A DNA stretch of 64,000 bases from the NCBI GenBank assembly GCA_015146655.1, contig VKHL01000001.1, forward strand, positions 241,501-305,500. Reading direction: 5' to 3'. The notes under the pieces are model-generated. The model saw only the letters and a program-made list of their open reading frames with translations. It searched no databases and was not told the origin of the DNA. How positions within the stretch are numbered: position 1 is the first letter of the stretch; every line of letters starts with the position of its first letter. Position numbers and translations under genes: made by a program. This DNA is from Ochromonas danica. Taxonomy: Eukaryota; Sar; Chrysophyceae; Chromulinales; Chromulinaceae. Below are positions 35,049 to 44,608 of this stretch, one piece after another.

Positions 35049-37205
35049 TTAATCACTTTTAGATGTAGCTCCTCCCTCTAATATTGAGAGTAAACTTTTT
35101 GAACTACGAATGCAACGTTCTAACATCCCAATTAGCATTTGGTGACTATCACCTGAGGTTTGACGAAGACGGTTCTTGATCGAGGTAGCTGTTTTCAGAA
35201 CTGCACGCCATCCTTCTCGGTAGGAAACCAAGAACTGTTCCATGGAAGGCGTGCGAGCGAATATAGCTAACAAAGAAGACAGGTCTTCTCGTTCCAGTAC
35301 ATGGCAAGACACCTCTAAGGCCTCAAGGCTGCGCATGTACTGATTGATTTGGTCTCCAGAAGACAAGGGAGCAGAAGGAGGGGCATCTGGATTGTTTTCC
35401 CTCTCCTCTTCTCGACTCTCCCGCAGCTGTAGAAGGCTTAAAACCGAGCCAACTTCATCGATTTCTCGTGTCATAAAACCCATTCCATGCACAGCTGTCT
35501 GACATAACAACTCTAAATTGAGTTGACCAGCTGCAGTGGGGCCTTGTTGCAGTCTGAAGAGGATAGACACGATAACAGTCAAGATAAGTCCTACCCGACA
35601 ACTTCCACCATTGGCCAATAGACGAGCACTCTTTTCATCGTCATGCAAAGTTTGTTGTAGAAGAGTCCATATTTCCTTCAAAGGAGGAGAAGCATTACAG
35701 AAAGCAGCCAATTGCGAATGCCAGAAACAAAACCGTGCCAAAGCAATAGTGAGCCGAACAGAGAGAGACCAGTACTGTGCATCATGAGCTTTAACAATTG
35801 GGTTGTTTTGATATTGAAGGTATAATTGGGTAGCTTGGACAAAGGAAGAGACTAAAATAGGTAGAAGGCGAGACGATTGAATACGTTCCACCAATGCATT
35901 GACATCATAAGCTGGACAGATAGCCGGCGGTATATTAGTGGGTACCAAAAGAAGTGTAATATCAACTAGAAAATCAACTGACTCAAGATCCACAATCTCC
36001 GTACCGCAGCTATTCAGTTGTGCTTTGGTTCCAAGTGGAGTTGTTGTAGGTTGATTGTGTGAACGAATTAATTGGCAAAGATCTACCATATCACGAAGAT
36101 TTTGACCTGTTGATAAATAACTACGAATAGAGTTTATTGCAACTCGAATAGCTAGTACACCTTCTCCTCTTTCCTTTTTATTCAATTGACTAAACCGTTG
36201 AGATAATCGACTAATACCTACCAGTAACAAATATTGGCTTAGGGATGGAATAGATGGCTGTAAAGAAAAGATATCAACAACAGCATCTTTCTTGCTCCCC
36301 ATATGTACTTTACAAAATCCAGCAAAGACAGAAGGAAGTAATTGTGGAAAAGAACATAAGATCTCTACCAAGAGAGATGATGTCTGAGAAATTAGATCCT
36401 TCAACCACTTTAAGCGATATTCTCGTTCTTCCTCGAGACATTCTTGATTCATAGGTCCAAAGACATATTCTACTAAATGTAATAAATGGCGAGGTTTATC
36501 ATTGGTAGTTGTCAGCTGAGAGGATTGTTGCATCTTATCATACAATGCGATGAGTTTATCCAGGAAACGCAATGATTTCACCTTTAAGCCTCTTTCTGCT
36601 AAATACTCAGACGGGGTGGAGGAGATGATTTGAGAGATTGGCATATTACATAGGAAGGATCGGAAGTCCTCTAAGACTTCACTTCTCATGACACTTGCAC
36701 TAGTTGATTGGATGTGGAATAAAGCTGTCAATTCCTCAAAGGATAGATCCAGAATGGCAAAAGGCAAATTCATATAGAGCTCAGCTGAGATACAACTTGT
36801 CAATTCTTGCTTCTTGTTCATTGATGCTGTGGTGGATGTGTGGATGGTGGATAATCCCTCTAAAGAGGATGACGATGATGATGATGATGATGTCGATGAA
36901 TCATGCAAAGTTGCTAAATTATACAAAAGTTTCTTATGTAAAGTAAACGTCGATCGAAAATCATCACTCATCAAAGTATTGGTCTTCTTTTCTTTGTCTT
37001 GAGATGATTCCCAAGATGTTGTCAATGCTGTCAAAAACAATGTCAACATCTCTTCATTCACTAATGGAAAATCAAAACATAGTTTATGATAAACATCTGA
37101 TGCTGTTAAGTCTTTTCCAGTAAAGAAGTTCTCATTATTTCCTTTAACATTCTTCTGATGATTTAGTTCACCAATCAAAGCTGCAATGAAAGCATCTCTA
37201 TCCAT
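35049..37205 (-). CDS. hypothetical 718-residue helical protein
   Basis: A single exon runs from ATG at 37205. It predicts an almost entirely alpha-helical, Leu-rich protein with no membrane segment and no signal peptide. Short polar loops (a poly-Ser run near residue 110, Gln/Pro-rich loops) break it into blocks. The pattern of hydrophobic helices (LVEILCSFPQLLPSVFAGF, SLSVRLTIALARFCFW) resembles HEAT-type or other alpha-solenoid scaffolds. I cannot assign a family. Members such as Integrator, NELF-B or MMS19-like solenoids were considered, but no signature supports them. It is divergent from chorismate mutase across a spacer of 197 bp that holds three copies of a GGTAAAA motif. Confidence 0.65.
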   Translation of the reverse strand: MDRDAFIAALIGELNHQKNVKGNNENFFTGKDLTASDVYHKLCFDFPLVNEEMLTLFLTALTTSWESSQDKEKKTNTLMSDDFRSTFTLHKKLLYNLATLHDSSTSSSSSSSSSLEGLSTIHTSTTASMNKKQELTSCISAELYMNLPFAILDLSFEELTALFHIQSTSASVMRSEVLEDFRSFLCNMPISQIISSTPSEYLAERGLKVKSLRFLDKLIALYDKMQQSSQLTTTNDKPRHLLHLVEYVFGPMNQECLEEEREYRLKWLKDLISQTSSLLVEILCSFPQLLPSVFAGFCKVHMGSKKDAVVDIFSLQPSIPSLSQYLLLVGISRLSQRFSQLNKKERGEGVLAIRVAINSIRSYLSTGQNLRDMVDLCQLIRSHNQPTTTPLGTKAQLNSCGTEIVDLESVDFLVDITLLLVPTNIPPAICPAYDVNALVERIQSSRLLPILVSSFVQATQLYLQYQNNPIVKAHDAQYWSLSVRLTIALARFCFWHSQLAAFCNASPPLKEIWTLLQQTLHDDEKSARLLANGGSCRVGLILTVIVSILFRLQQGPTAAGQLNLELLCQTAVHGMGFMTREIDEVGSVLSLLQLRESREEERENNPDAPPSAPLSSGDQINQYMRSLEALEVSCHVLEREDLSSLLAIFARTPSMEQFLVSYREGWRAVLKTATSIKNRLRQTSGDSHQMLIGMLERCIRSSKSLLSILEGGATSKSD

Positions 37206-37402
37206 CCTTTTCTCTTGTGATGATGGTGGAGGTCAATCGATGGATAGTGGACAACATCAAATCTAGAACCTTTCTCATCTACAACCCTTATATTGGATTA
37301 TTTAAATCGAAACTACGGTAAAACCCAGAGTTTTACCATGTGGGGTGGTAAAATGAGAAAACGGTGTTGCCGAGGTTTTGATGCAAAAACAAAGACAAGA
37401 AG
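37206..37402. promoter_or_regulatory. divergent promoter region with an 8-bp inverted repeat GGTAAAAC/GTTTTACC
   Basis: This spacer lies between the unknown helical protein and chorismate mutase. A perfect inverted repeat (GGTAAAAC at 37317-37324, GTTTTACC at 37330-37337, 5-nt loop) is followed by another GGTAAAA at 37347-37353. The heptamer is the same as in two other divergent spacers. Binding by a dimeric factor would fit. Confidence 0.42.
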
Positions 37403-38495
37403 ATGAATCCTAAAAGCACTCGGTGGATCATTCTACTTCTGACTATACACTTTACTTTAGCTTTTTTTATTAGATTCTATTCATCTAGTAGTCATGTTCG
37501 TGTTTATGGAAGTGGCAGTTTGCAGTCAACCATCACGACCTCTGAACTGCTCTCCTTAGAGTCTATCCGATCCACTCTTATTCGACAAGGTCAGTATACC
37601 TTACTTTTGCTTCTTCCTGACTTTCTTTTCCTCCAACTTATTCTTATATCTATCTTACTTACTAGAGGAGACCATCATCTTTGCACTTATTGAACGTGCG
37701 AAATATCGTCGCAATTATGCCATTTATGATGCGAAACAGTCAAAATATCGCAATATCTATGGTACTCCTATCTCTTTTCTAGAGTGTATGCTAATTGAAA
37801 CTGAAAAACTACATGCTAAAGTTCGTCGTTACACTTCCCCTGAAGAGCATGCCTTCTTCCCTTCTTTCCTACCCGCTCCTGTCCTTCCTGAACTACAATT
37901 CCCTGAATTACTCAAAGTTGAGAAAAATGCAGTCAATGTGAATCATGAAGTCTTACGATGGTATGTCTCCAAGATTATTGATCGACTCTGTGCGGAAGGA
38001 GATGATGAACAACATGGATCCTCCGTCCTCAGTGATATTGCAGCTTTACAAGCAATTTCTAGACGTATTCATTATGGAAAATTTGTTGCTGAATCGAAAT
38101 ATCTTTCAAATCCTGAGTTATTTGACAAGTTAGTACAAGATGATGATGCTGTTGGAGTGTTAGAAGCATTAACTAATGTGGAAGTTGAGCGTGGTGTTCT
38201 ACGACGAGCTTTTATTAAAGCTCTTCATTATGGACAAGATATCACAGGATCTACAGAAGGGAGTAAGATTGAAGCTAAGTTGATAGCTGACATCTATCGT
38301 GATATGATCATCCCCATGACGAAAGATGTTGAAGTGCGTTATATCTACTTACGAATGGGTAGACATCCTCCACCTCCTGATGTCTACTATGCTCATTGTC
38401 GTGGACCCTTGGATGCATTTGATGATAAGGAAGCCTTAAGGAAGTATTACATGCCAATTAGTGGTGATGACATCATCAAGTCACAAACGGAATAA
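37403..38495 (+). CDS. chorismate mutase (eukaryotic AroQ), plastid-targeted
   Basis: Two exons (37403-37589 and 37666-38495) give 338 aa. It turns chorismate into prephenate for Phe and Tyr synthesis. The first helix, spanning the intron, reads SIRSTLIRQEETIIFALIERAKYRRN, the classic AroQ helix 1 with its catalytic Arg. Downstream blocks fit the plant/yeast enzyme: LLKVEKNAVNVNHEVLRWY, SDIAALQAISRRIHYGKFVAESKY and RGVLRRAFIKALHYGQ. The N-terminus is a signal peptide (WIILLLTIHFTLA) with Phe-Phe right after the likely cleavage point and then a Ser-rich stretch, which is the bipartite plastid signal of algae with complex plastids. Allosteric control by Tyr or Trp is likely from family knowledge but cannot be judged here. 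Confidence 0.9.
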
Positions 38496-39017
38496 TAAAG
38501 TGAATGTGTGGATTGTAGTGTAGTATGGTTGTTAGTGAACTTAGGACTGATGGAAATTAAAAAGAGTTTAAGAGATTCTTTAGAGAATGGCCTAGTATCA
38601 ACTGGTCCCATTTCTTCATCTCGTTGGAATAGGCGAAGGAAATATTCGCCACTTGTTGGAAGGAAAGCAAGGAGATCTAACTGCAAGAAAAGCGTTAAAG
38701 GCCTATTTGAGGAGTTAGATCGTCCTGCTTTCCTTTCAAAGTGTTACAATATCTAGTAGACTAAGCAATTTGTGTACTCTGCAGGAATTCCCACTACATA
38801 CGTACATGTAGACGGCTGGGCAGGGCTGGGTGTGTAATTCTGTTAAGTTAAAGAACGCGCTTGTTCTAGAAACACGTTTCTCCTTCCCCACAAGGCATTG
38901 GTGCTGACCATTGAATTGTTGAGACCAAAACAAATAAATAACTAAATAAACAAATTATTAAATAAATCAACTCCCTCCCTCCCTCCCTCTTTCTCTCTTT
39001 CTCTCTCTCTCTTGACC
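38496..39017. other. spacer between chorismate mutase and DCAF13
   Basis: 522 bp between two same-strand genes. A frame of about 69 codons from ATG at 38550 to 38756 exists on the plus strand but shows no family, and I do not call it. A CTCC repeat passes into a CT repeat at about 38,969-39,013, directly before the DCAF13 start. Confidence 0.45.
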
Positions 39018-40352
39018 ATGAAGATTCGAACTATTTCACGAACAGAAGAAGACTATGTACGTAAAAGTAAATTAGATATTGTTAAAGTTCATCGTAATCG
39101 TGATCCTGCAATTCATCCTTTTGAACGTGCACGAGAATATCAACGAGCTGTCATGGCTACAAAATTAGATCGTCTATTTGCTAAACCTTTTCTTCATGCT
39201 TTAGATGGTCATAAAGATGGTGTCTATGCTATGTCAACAATACGTACTAATCTTGTTCCTTTCATTTCTGGGTCATGTGATGGTGAAATACGTGTTTGGG
39301 ATCTTTCAACAAAACATTGTTTATGGAATACTATAGCACATGAAGGATTTGTTAGAGGTATTACACCTGATATTACAGGTAATGCTTTTTATACTTGTGG
39401 TGATGATAAATTGATTAAATATTGGGGATTACAAAAAGAATCAAATGAAGAAATTATACCATTAAATGTAATTCATGCTAATCAATCATTAACTTCTATT
39501 GATCATCATTGGGTTGATACACAATTTGCTACAAGTGGTGATTTATTAAATGTTTGGGATGTTAATCGTGCACAACCTATTCATAGTTATCGTTGGGGTG
39601 CTGATTCTATCCTTTGTGTACGATATAATCCAGCTGAACGTTCACTTTTAGCTTCAACAGGCAATGATCGTAGTGTTTGTCTTTATGATTTAAGAGCTTC
39701 TGTTCCTATGAGAAAGTTTGTAATGGCAATGAATGCTAATAAACTAGCATGGAATCCTCGTGAACCAATGAATTTCACCTTAGCTAGTGAAGATTACAAT
39801 CTTTATACTTTTGATATGCGTAAACTTGATCATGCTTTAATGATTCATAAAGATCATGTTGGTGCTGTAATGGATGTTGCTTACTCTCCAACTGGACGTG
39901 AATTTGTTTCTGCAAGTTATGATCGTACTGTACGTATTTTCAATATTAACTCAGGAAGAAGTCGTGAAGCATATCATACGAAACGTATGCAACGTGTCTT
40001 TTGTGCTTCTTTTACTGCAGATAGTCAATATGTCTTATCTGGTAGTGATGATACAAACATTCGTTTATGGAAAGCACAAGCTTCCAAATCTATTGCAGCT
40101 GATGCAGGACGTGCTGAACGTAAGAAACTTTACCTTAACACTCTCAAGAAACGCTTTGGACATATGCCTGAGATTCGTAGAATACAGAATGATAAGAAAT
40201 TACCCAAGGCTATTCGCAAGGCGAAGTATATTGCACATGAACAACGCTTGTCTACACATCGTAAGATGGAAAATCGTAAGAAGCATAGTGCAGAAGGAAG
40301 TGTTCAAATTGCTCCTGAACGGAAACGTGCTGTTGTTAAAGAACTTTCCTAA
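39018..40352 (+). CDS. DCAF13: SOF1/DCAF13 WD40 protein, U3 snoRNP and ribosome biogenesis
   Basis: A single exon codes for 444 aa. The N-terminus (MKIRTISRTEEDYVRKSKLD, then HRNRDPAIHPFERAREYQRA) is almost colinear with DCAF13/Sof1, and about seven WD40 repeats follow (GSCDGEIRVWDLST, GNDRSVCLYDLRA, ASYDRTVRIFNI, GSDDTNIRLW). The C-terminal basic Sof1 domain is present (LNTLKKRFGHMPEIRRI, KAKYIAHEQR). Sof1 acts in the small-subunit processome during early 18S rRNA maturation in the nucleolus. The upstream ORF could begin two codons earlier at a TTG, but ATG at 39018 matches the family start. Codons are strongly A/T-ending. IMP4, another U3 component, lies 1.8 kb downstream. Confidence 0.95.
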   Translation: MKIRTISRTEEDYVRKSKLDIVKVHRNRDPAIHPFERAREYQRAVMATKLDRLFAKPFLHALDGHKDGVYAMSTIRTNLVPFISGSCDGEIRVWDLSTKHCLWNTIAHEGFVRGITPDITGNAFYTCGDDKLIKYWGLQKESNEEIIPLNVIHANQSLTSIDHHWVDTQFATSGDLLNVWDVNRAQPIHSYRWGADSILCVRYNPAERSLLASTGNDRSVCLYDLRASVPMRKFVMAMNANKLAWNPREPMNFTLASEDYNLYTFDMRKLDHALMIHKDHVGAVMDVAYSPTGREFVSASYDRTVRIFNINSGRSREAYHTKRMQRVFCASFTADSQYVLSGSDDTNIRLWKAQASKSIAADAGRAERKKLYLNTLKKRFGHMPEIRRIQNDKKLPKAIRKAKYIAHEQRLSTHRKMENRKKHSAEGSVQIAPERKRAVVKELS

Positions 40353-40516
40353 AGAAATGAATTACAATGGATACGTGTCTATAGATATGCATAAAAGACC
40401 CCTCTCCCTGTACAAAAAGATAATATTAAAATCGGAGTTATGCTTTCTTTCTTTCCCCTTAACTTTTCGTAACAGTTAGTTAGTGTGATTAGATCATAAC
40501 TACTGTACTACACAGA

Positions 40517-40915
40517 CTACTGTTCTCCCAACTCACCAATCTCAAAAGATTTATCCTGAGCTAACTTCTGTAATGCTCTACGAAGATATTGCACATCTAC
40601 TTCTGAGTTATGCATTTGTGGTAAATCTTCATCCAGAGCATGAAGGACAAGTTCCTTGAGACTGACAGCCTTAGGATTACCTTGTTTGTCTTTCAACTTC
40701 ATGAAATCACGTGTTCCTAACATAGAGCAAAACTCCTTCTTCGAATCTAGCACAGCAAGATCATCTAGCAATGCATGTCTGAAGAACTCACTCTTGATAA
40801 TATTGATGACAAAGTCTGCGTTATGAGCCACGATGACATTTGTCTGTAACACAGCCTCCATGAATGACTTCGCAGCCACTTCAAAGTCAACTAATACATC
40901 ACACACACACACACA

Positions 40916-41004
<89 letters not shown>

Positions 41005-41925
41005 ACACACACACACAGAAAAATTTACATTTAAAAGAGGAAAACACGGAATGGATACAGAAACTTAGACTTTCTTACCTCCACGAGTTAGAGACGTTTG
41101 CTGTGAGATACCATGGAATTGTGTGTTTTCAATAGGAAAGCCATCACTACGAATGATGAAACTACCTCGAGTTAAAGACTTGTAATCCAAACGATTACAT
41201 AAAGCATAACTTAGTTGTACAATACGTGCTGTATCATAACTACGTAATGTAGTATAAGGAGGATAGATATTTCCACGTATGCCAGTTGGCAGACCATTGG
41301 TATCACAATCCACAATGAGGACAGTATCCTTTCTAGCACTTGATTTAGCTGCAGCCACTGCCGCTACAGCTGTTGCGGTAGGAGTAGTAATTGACTGCTG
41401 TGAGTAACCAGCAGCAGGACTAGCACTAGCACTATCACCGGTTTTGACCATGTTGTCATTGTTAATGTTGTTGTTATTGTTTGCTTTTGTCCAAGCAGTC
41501 TTTTCTTGATTTTGATTCTCATTTGATATATTTTTAATATCAGACTCGTCCATCCATTCTAAGAAAGGCTTCGTATCTTGACCACCTGTAATAAACCATT
41601 TTCCTTCGACACGATCCCAACTAGCACCTAATTTCTTGACTTGATCTTTCTTTTCAAAAGGAACTTGAAGATAGATCTTTCGCCATCGATTAAATGCTTT
41701 CTCATCAATACCATCAGGTATAAACCATTTCTTAGCTTCACCATCCCATCGTCCACCTAATGCTTTCACGGCACTATTGTCTTGGAAAGGAACCTCAAGA
41801 AATCGACTGCCTGCATTGATTGAGAGTTGACTTATCAGCCCTCGAATAACTGGTGATTTCCAAGAATGGCGAAAAGCACGTGATCCAAGAAGACACAACA
41901 TTAGATAGAAAAGATGGAGGATCAT
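40517..41925 (-). CDS. DEDD-type 3'-5' exonuclease with two DUF5710 repeats, possibly plastid-targeted
   Basis: Exons 41925-41079 and 40890-40517 give 406 aa. Two DUF5710 repeats lie at about residues 42-80 and 85-124 (FLEVPFQDNSAVKALGGRW and YLQVPFEKKDQVKKLGASW). A DnaQ-like exonuclease follows from about residue 200: motif I is VDCDTNG, with Asp in place of the usual Glu, then AHNADFV and the His/Asp motif HNSEVDVQYLRRAL. It probably trims DNA or RNA. An in-frame ATG at 42054 would add 43 residues. I favour 41925 because it opens a signal peptide, MILHLFYLMLCLLGSRAF, with Phe near the cut site. The 188-nt intron is mostly GT repeat. Confidence 0.75.
40900..41018 (-). repeat. long GT repeat against the 3' splice site, exonuclease intron
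   Basis: About 119 bp of AC on the plus strand with two T interruptions. In the transcript it is a (GU)n tract ending about 9 bases before the acceptor at 40,891. It makes up most of the intron. Confidence 0.92.
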
Positions 41926-42156
41926 GAAATAATGGATGAACAAACAAAACAATTTCTCACTCGAATGGATTATACCGTATTTTACCACACTTTCGACCAC
42001 TTTTGTCCACTTATACCACCTTTTGACGTGGTGGTTTGGTGGATTGATTGCCATCCATTAGAGAAAGAGAAAATTGATTAGGTCGATTTGCTTGCTCTTC
42101 TCTATCTCTTCTGATTCAAGTCTACTTCATTCTATTTCTCCATTCTTATCAAAAAG
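41926..42156. promoter_or_regulatory. divergent promoter region with TTTTACC and related motifs
   Basis: This spacer lies between the exonuclease and IMP4. It has TTTTACC at 41980-41986, next to degenerate relatives (TTATACC twice, and several CCAC boxes). If the exonuclease starts at 42054, part of this would be coding. Confidence 0.32.
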
Positions 42157-43094
42157 ATGTCTGTTCGAAGACAGATTCGTTTACGTAAAGAATTCTTACA
42201 AAAGAAACATGAAGAAGCACAACAAAGTCAAACTAATGAGAAAAAGCGTAAATTACATGCTGCTATTATAGAAGGCAAATCCATTCCAACAGAGATTGCT
42301 CATGAAGCTAGAAGTCTTCATCATGATATGGAAATGAGTGTTCAACCCTTTGATCCAACTTCCAACAAAGCTGTTATTGATGATGAATACAGTAAAGTGG
42401 GTCTCTATGAACCAAAAGTCTGTGTGACTACTTCACGTGATCCGTCAAGTCGATTGAAACAGTTTGCTAAGGAAGTCAAATTGATTATTCCTAATGCACA
42501 AGCAGTAAATCGTGGTAATCATCGTACAGATGAGTTAGTAGAAGCATGTCGGAAGGCTGACTTCACAGACATGCTCATTGTGACTGAGACAAGAGGTCAA
42601 CCTGATGGGCTCATTGTTTGTCATCTCCCTTTTGGACCAACAGCATATTTCACATTGACTAATACTGTGTTAAGACATGATATTCCTGATGTTAGTGCTG
42701 CCTCACAAGCTTATCCTCATTTAATAATTGATGGATTGAATTCTGTGGTGGGACAACGAGTTGGACGGATCCTACAAGCACTTTATCCTATCCCTAAAGC
42801 TGATTCCCATCGTGTAATTACTTTTGCTAATCAACAGGACTATATCTCTTTCCGTCATCATATGTACACTAAAGAGATGGGCAAAGTCGTGCTGAAGGAA
42901 GCTGGTCCACGCTTTGAGATGATGCCTTATGAGGTGAGTGAATGATAAGTACTTGTTGATATTGGTATTTGTCTTTAACTTTGTCTAATGAATGGTTTCA
43001 GATTCGATTGGGAACAGTGGATCAGAAGGAGGCAGAGAAGGAGTGGGTGTTACGGCCGTACATGAACACCGCCAGAAAGAAGCAAGCACTCTAG
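42157..43094 (+). CDS. IMP4: U3 snoRNP protein IMP4 (Brix domain)
   Basis: Exons 42157-42933 and 43002-43094 give 289 aa, the normal length of IMP4. The start MSVRRQIRLRKEFLQKKHEE is typical. A Brix domain covers about residues 80-255 (VCVTTSRDPSSRLKQFAKEV, ITFANQQDYISFRHH), including the LIVTETRGQPDGLIVCHLPF block. The last exon supplies the conserved tail EIRLGTVDQKEAEKEWVLRPY. IMP4 with IMP3 and MPP10 joins U3 snoRNA to the pre-18S rRNA in the nucleolus. It is divergent from the exonuclease gene across 231 bp. Confidence 0.96.
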
Positions 43095-43429
43095 AGATAC
43101 TGTGTGTATCAGCAACATTCACTGCGAGCTTAGTATAAGAGAAGGGTGATGGTCTTCGATCACGATTTGTTGTGAGGAGGGATGAGATAAGATGGGAAGG
43201 AATTTCTTGTAATTACTACTATTGTGATAATAGCACCATCCCTCTCTTGACACTTATTCTATCATCTTATAAAACCGTGAAGTATTGTCTTTTTATTCAC
43301 TCAGAAGAGTTGCGTTGTACTGCTTAGATTGTGAGTACATCATCATATCAGACAGCGAGTTTTGTTTGCGTGTGATGGTGGCCGTTGTCACAAAATACGA
43401 ACAAAATTACAAAATAGAAAATTGTCATC
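43095..43429. other. spacer between IMP4 and the small FHA gene
   Basis: 335 bp between same-strand genes. Nothing beyond ordinary AT-rich sequence is seen. It should contain the 3' end of IMP4 and the FHA promoter. Confidence 0.4.
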
Positions 43430-44418
43430 ATGGCAACAGTAATGAAGGCAAAACGACCTGCACCAATAGAGGTGAAAGCCGCACCTGTTTCTTCTTCTTC
43501 TGCCTCACAGTCAGGTAGGTGATCGAAAATTAGATAATTGCACGAACCATCCTGACTGTGACTGCTTCTCTATCAACAGACAGTGTGGATGAGAATATGT
43601 CGGTGGAAAAGTATCTGGAGGCCAAGTTTGAAGAAATGCTTCAGGTCAGAGCATTTGCTTGACGACTGACTGACTGGCTGACTGTGTTTGAGATTGGCTG
43701 ACTGACTTTCCCTCTGCCCGCTTCTTCTTGACAGGATTTCCGCAACCATGCCGAAGGATTAGTTGCTAAGCTACGGCAAGAATACAAAGAAGGCATGGAG
43801 TCGATCAATGGCATGATGCCTGTGCCTGCTTTCTGTGAGTATCATAGCCTTTCTGTCTGTCTTGTTAGGCTGTTTACACAACACTAACTCTTCTCTCTCT
43901 TGTGCTGCAGCTCCACAGGTGGTGGTTACATTGAAGTGCATTGCTGGTCCTCATATTGGCCAGCGCTTCCGATTAGAACCTTCCACGGTAAGAATGGTCT
44001 TCCTTCCTAACTTGCCTTCTTCTTGTTGATAATGAGGAATATTGGTGTTGGTCTAGAATGATGGAGAGGATGTCTTCAAGATGGGTCGGTCTACTGGCAA
44101 GCTCTTCAAAGAGAAAGGTGTCAGTCTGTACAAGGACAAGGAAATCTCTACCACACATGCCAAGGTGAGAACATCGTATCTCGCATATGTTGTTATGACA
44201 ACTGATGGTTTCCTGCTTTCTAACAGATCGAGCTGCGCAATGGACAAGCCTTTGTTATCGACATGCGATCCACCAATGGCAGTCAACTCAATGGAGAAGA
44301 TCTGGAGCCGCAGACTCCTTATCGTCTGAAGGATCAGGATGTTATTGTGATGGGGTCCACAGAGCTGCAAGTTACTATTTCGGACCAAGTTGACCAAGAG
44401 AACATTCCTGCGAACTAG
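43430..44418 (+). CDS. small FHA-domain protein
   Basis: Six exons (43430-43514, 43580-43644, 43735-43834, 43911-43987, 44057-44164 and 44227-44418) give 208 aa. This is the highest intron density in the window. The N-terminal 80 residues are charged and helical. An FHA domain fills residues of about 90-200: FKMGRSTGKLF, then EISTTHAKIEL and MRSTNGSQLNGE, so the Arg, Ser/Thr-His and Asn-Gly positions that read phosphothreonine are kept. No other domain is present. Codon use has more G/C-ending codons than the large neighbours. The partner is unknown. A plausible but unproven role is as an adaptor in a kinase pathway. Confidence 0.85.
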
Positions 44419-44608
44419 AAGACAGATGAACCATTACTCTCAAGGATACTAGCTACTCACATGCACTAAAAGAGATGTCATGATTTTGTTAACACAACCC
44501 CATAACTCCCTATCCTCTCCACTTCTACTGACAGCTTAATTTATTGCCTGTCTGGCCACATACTAATTATGCTGTTTTATACTACTATACTGACGACCCA
44601 CTATTCAT

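Noticed and set aside
38508-38756. Plus-strand frame downstream of chorismate mutase
   Set aside because: It has no good start (ATG only at 38,550), no recognisable motif, and an equally long frame on the other strand. It may be 3' UTR.
40833-41135. Long His-Thr and Cys-Val open frames over 40,890-41,020
   Set aside because: They are translations of the AC/GT microsatellite inside the exonuclease intron. Splicing the intron joins the flanking exons in frame.
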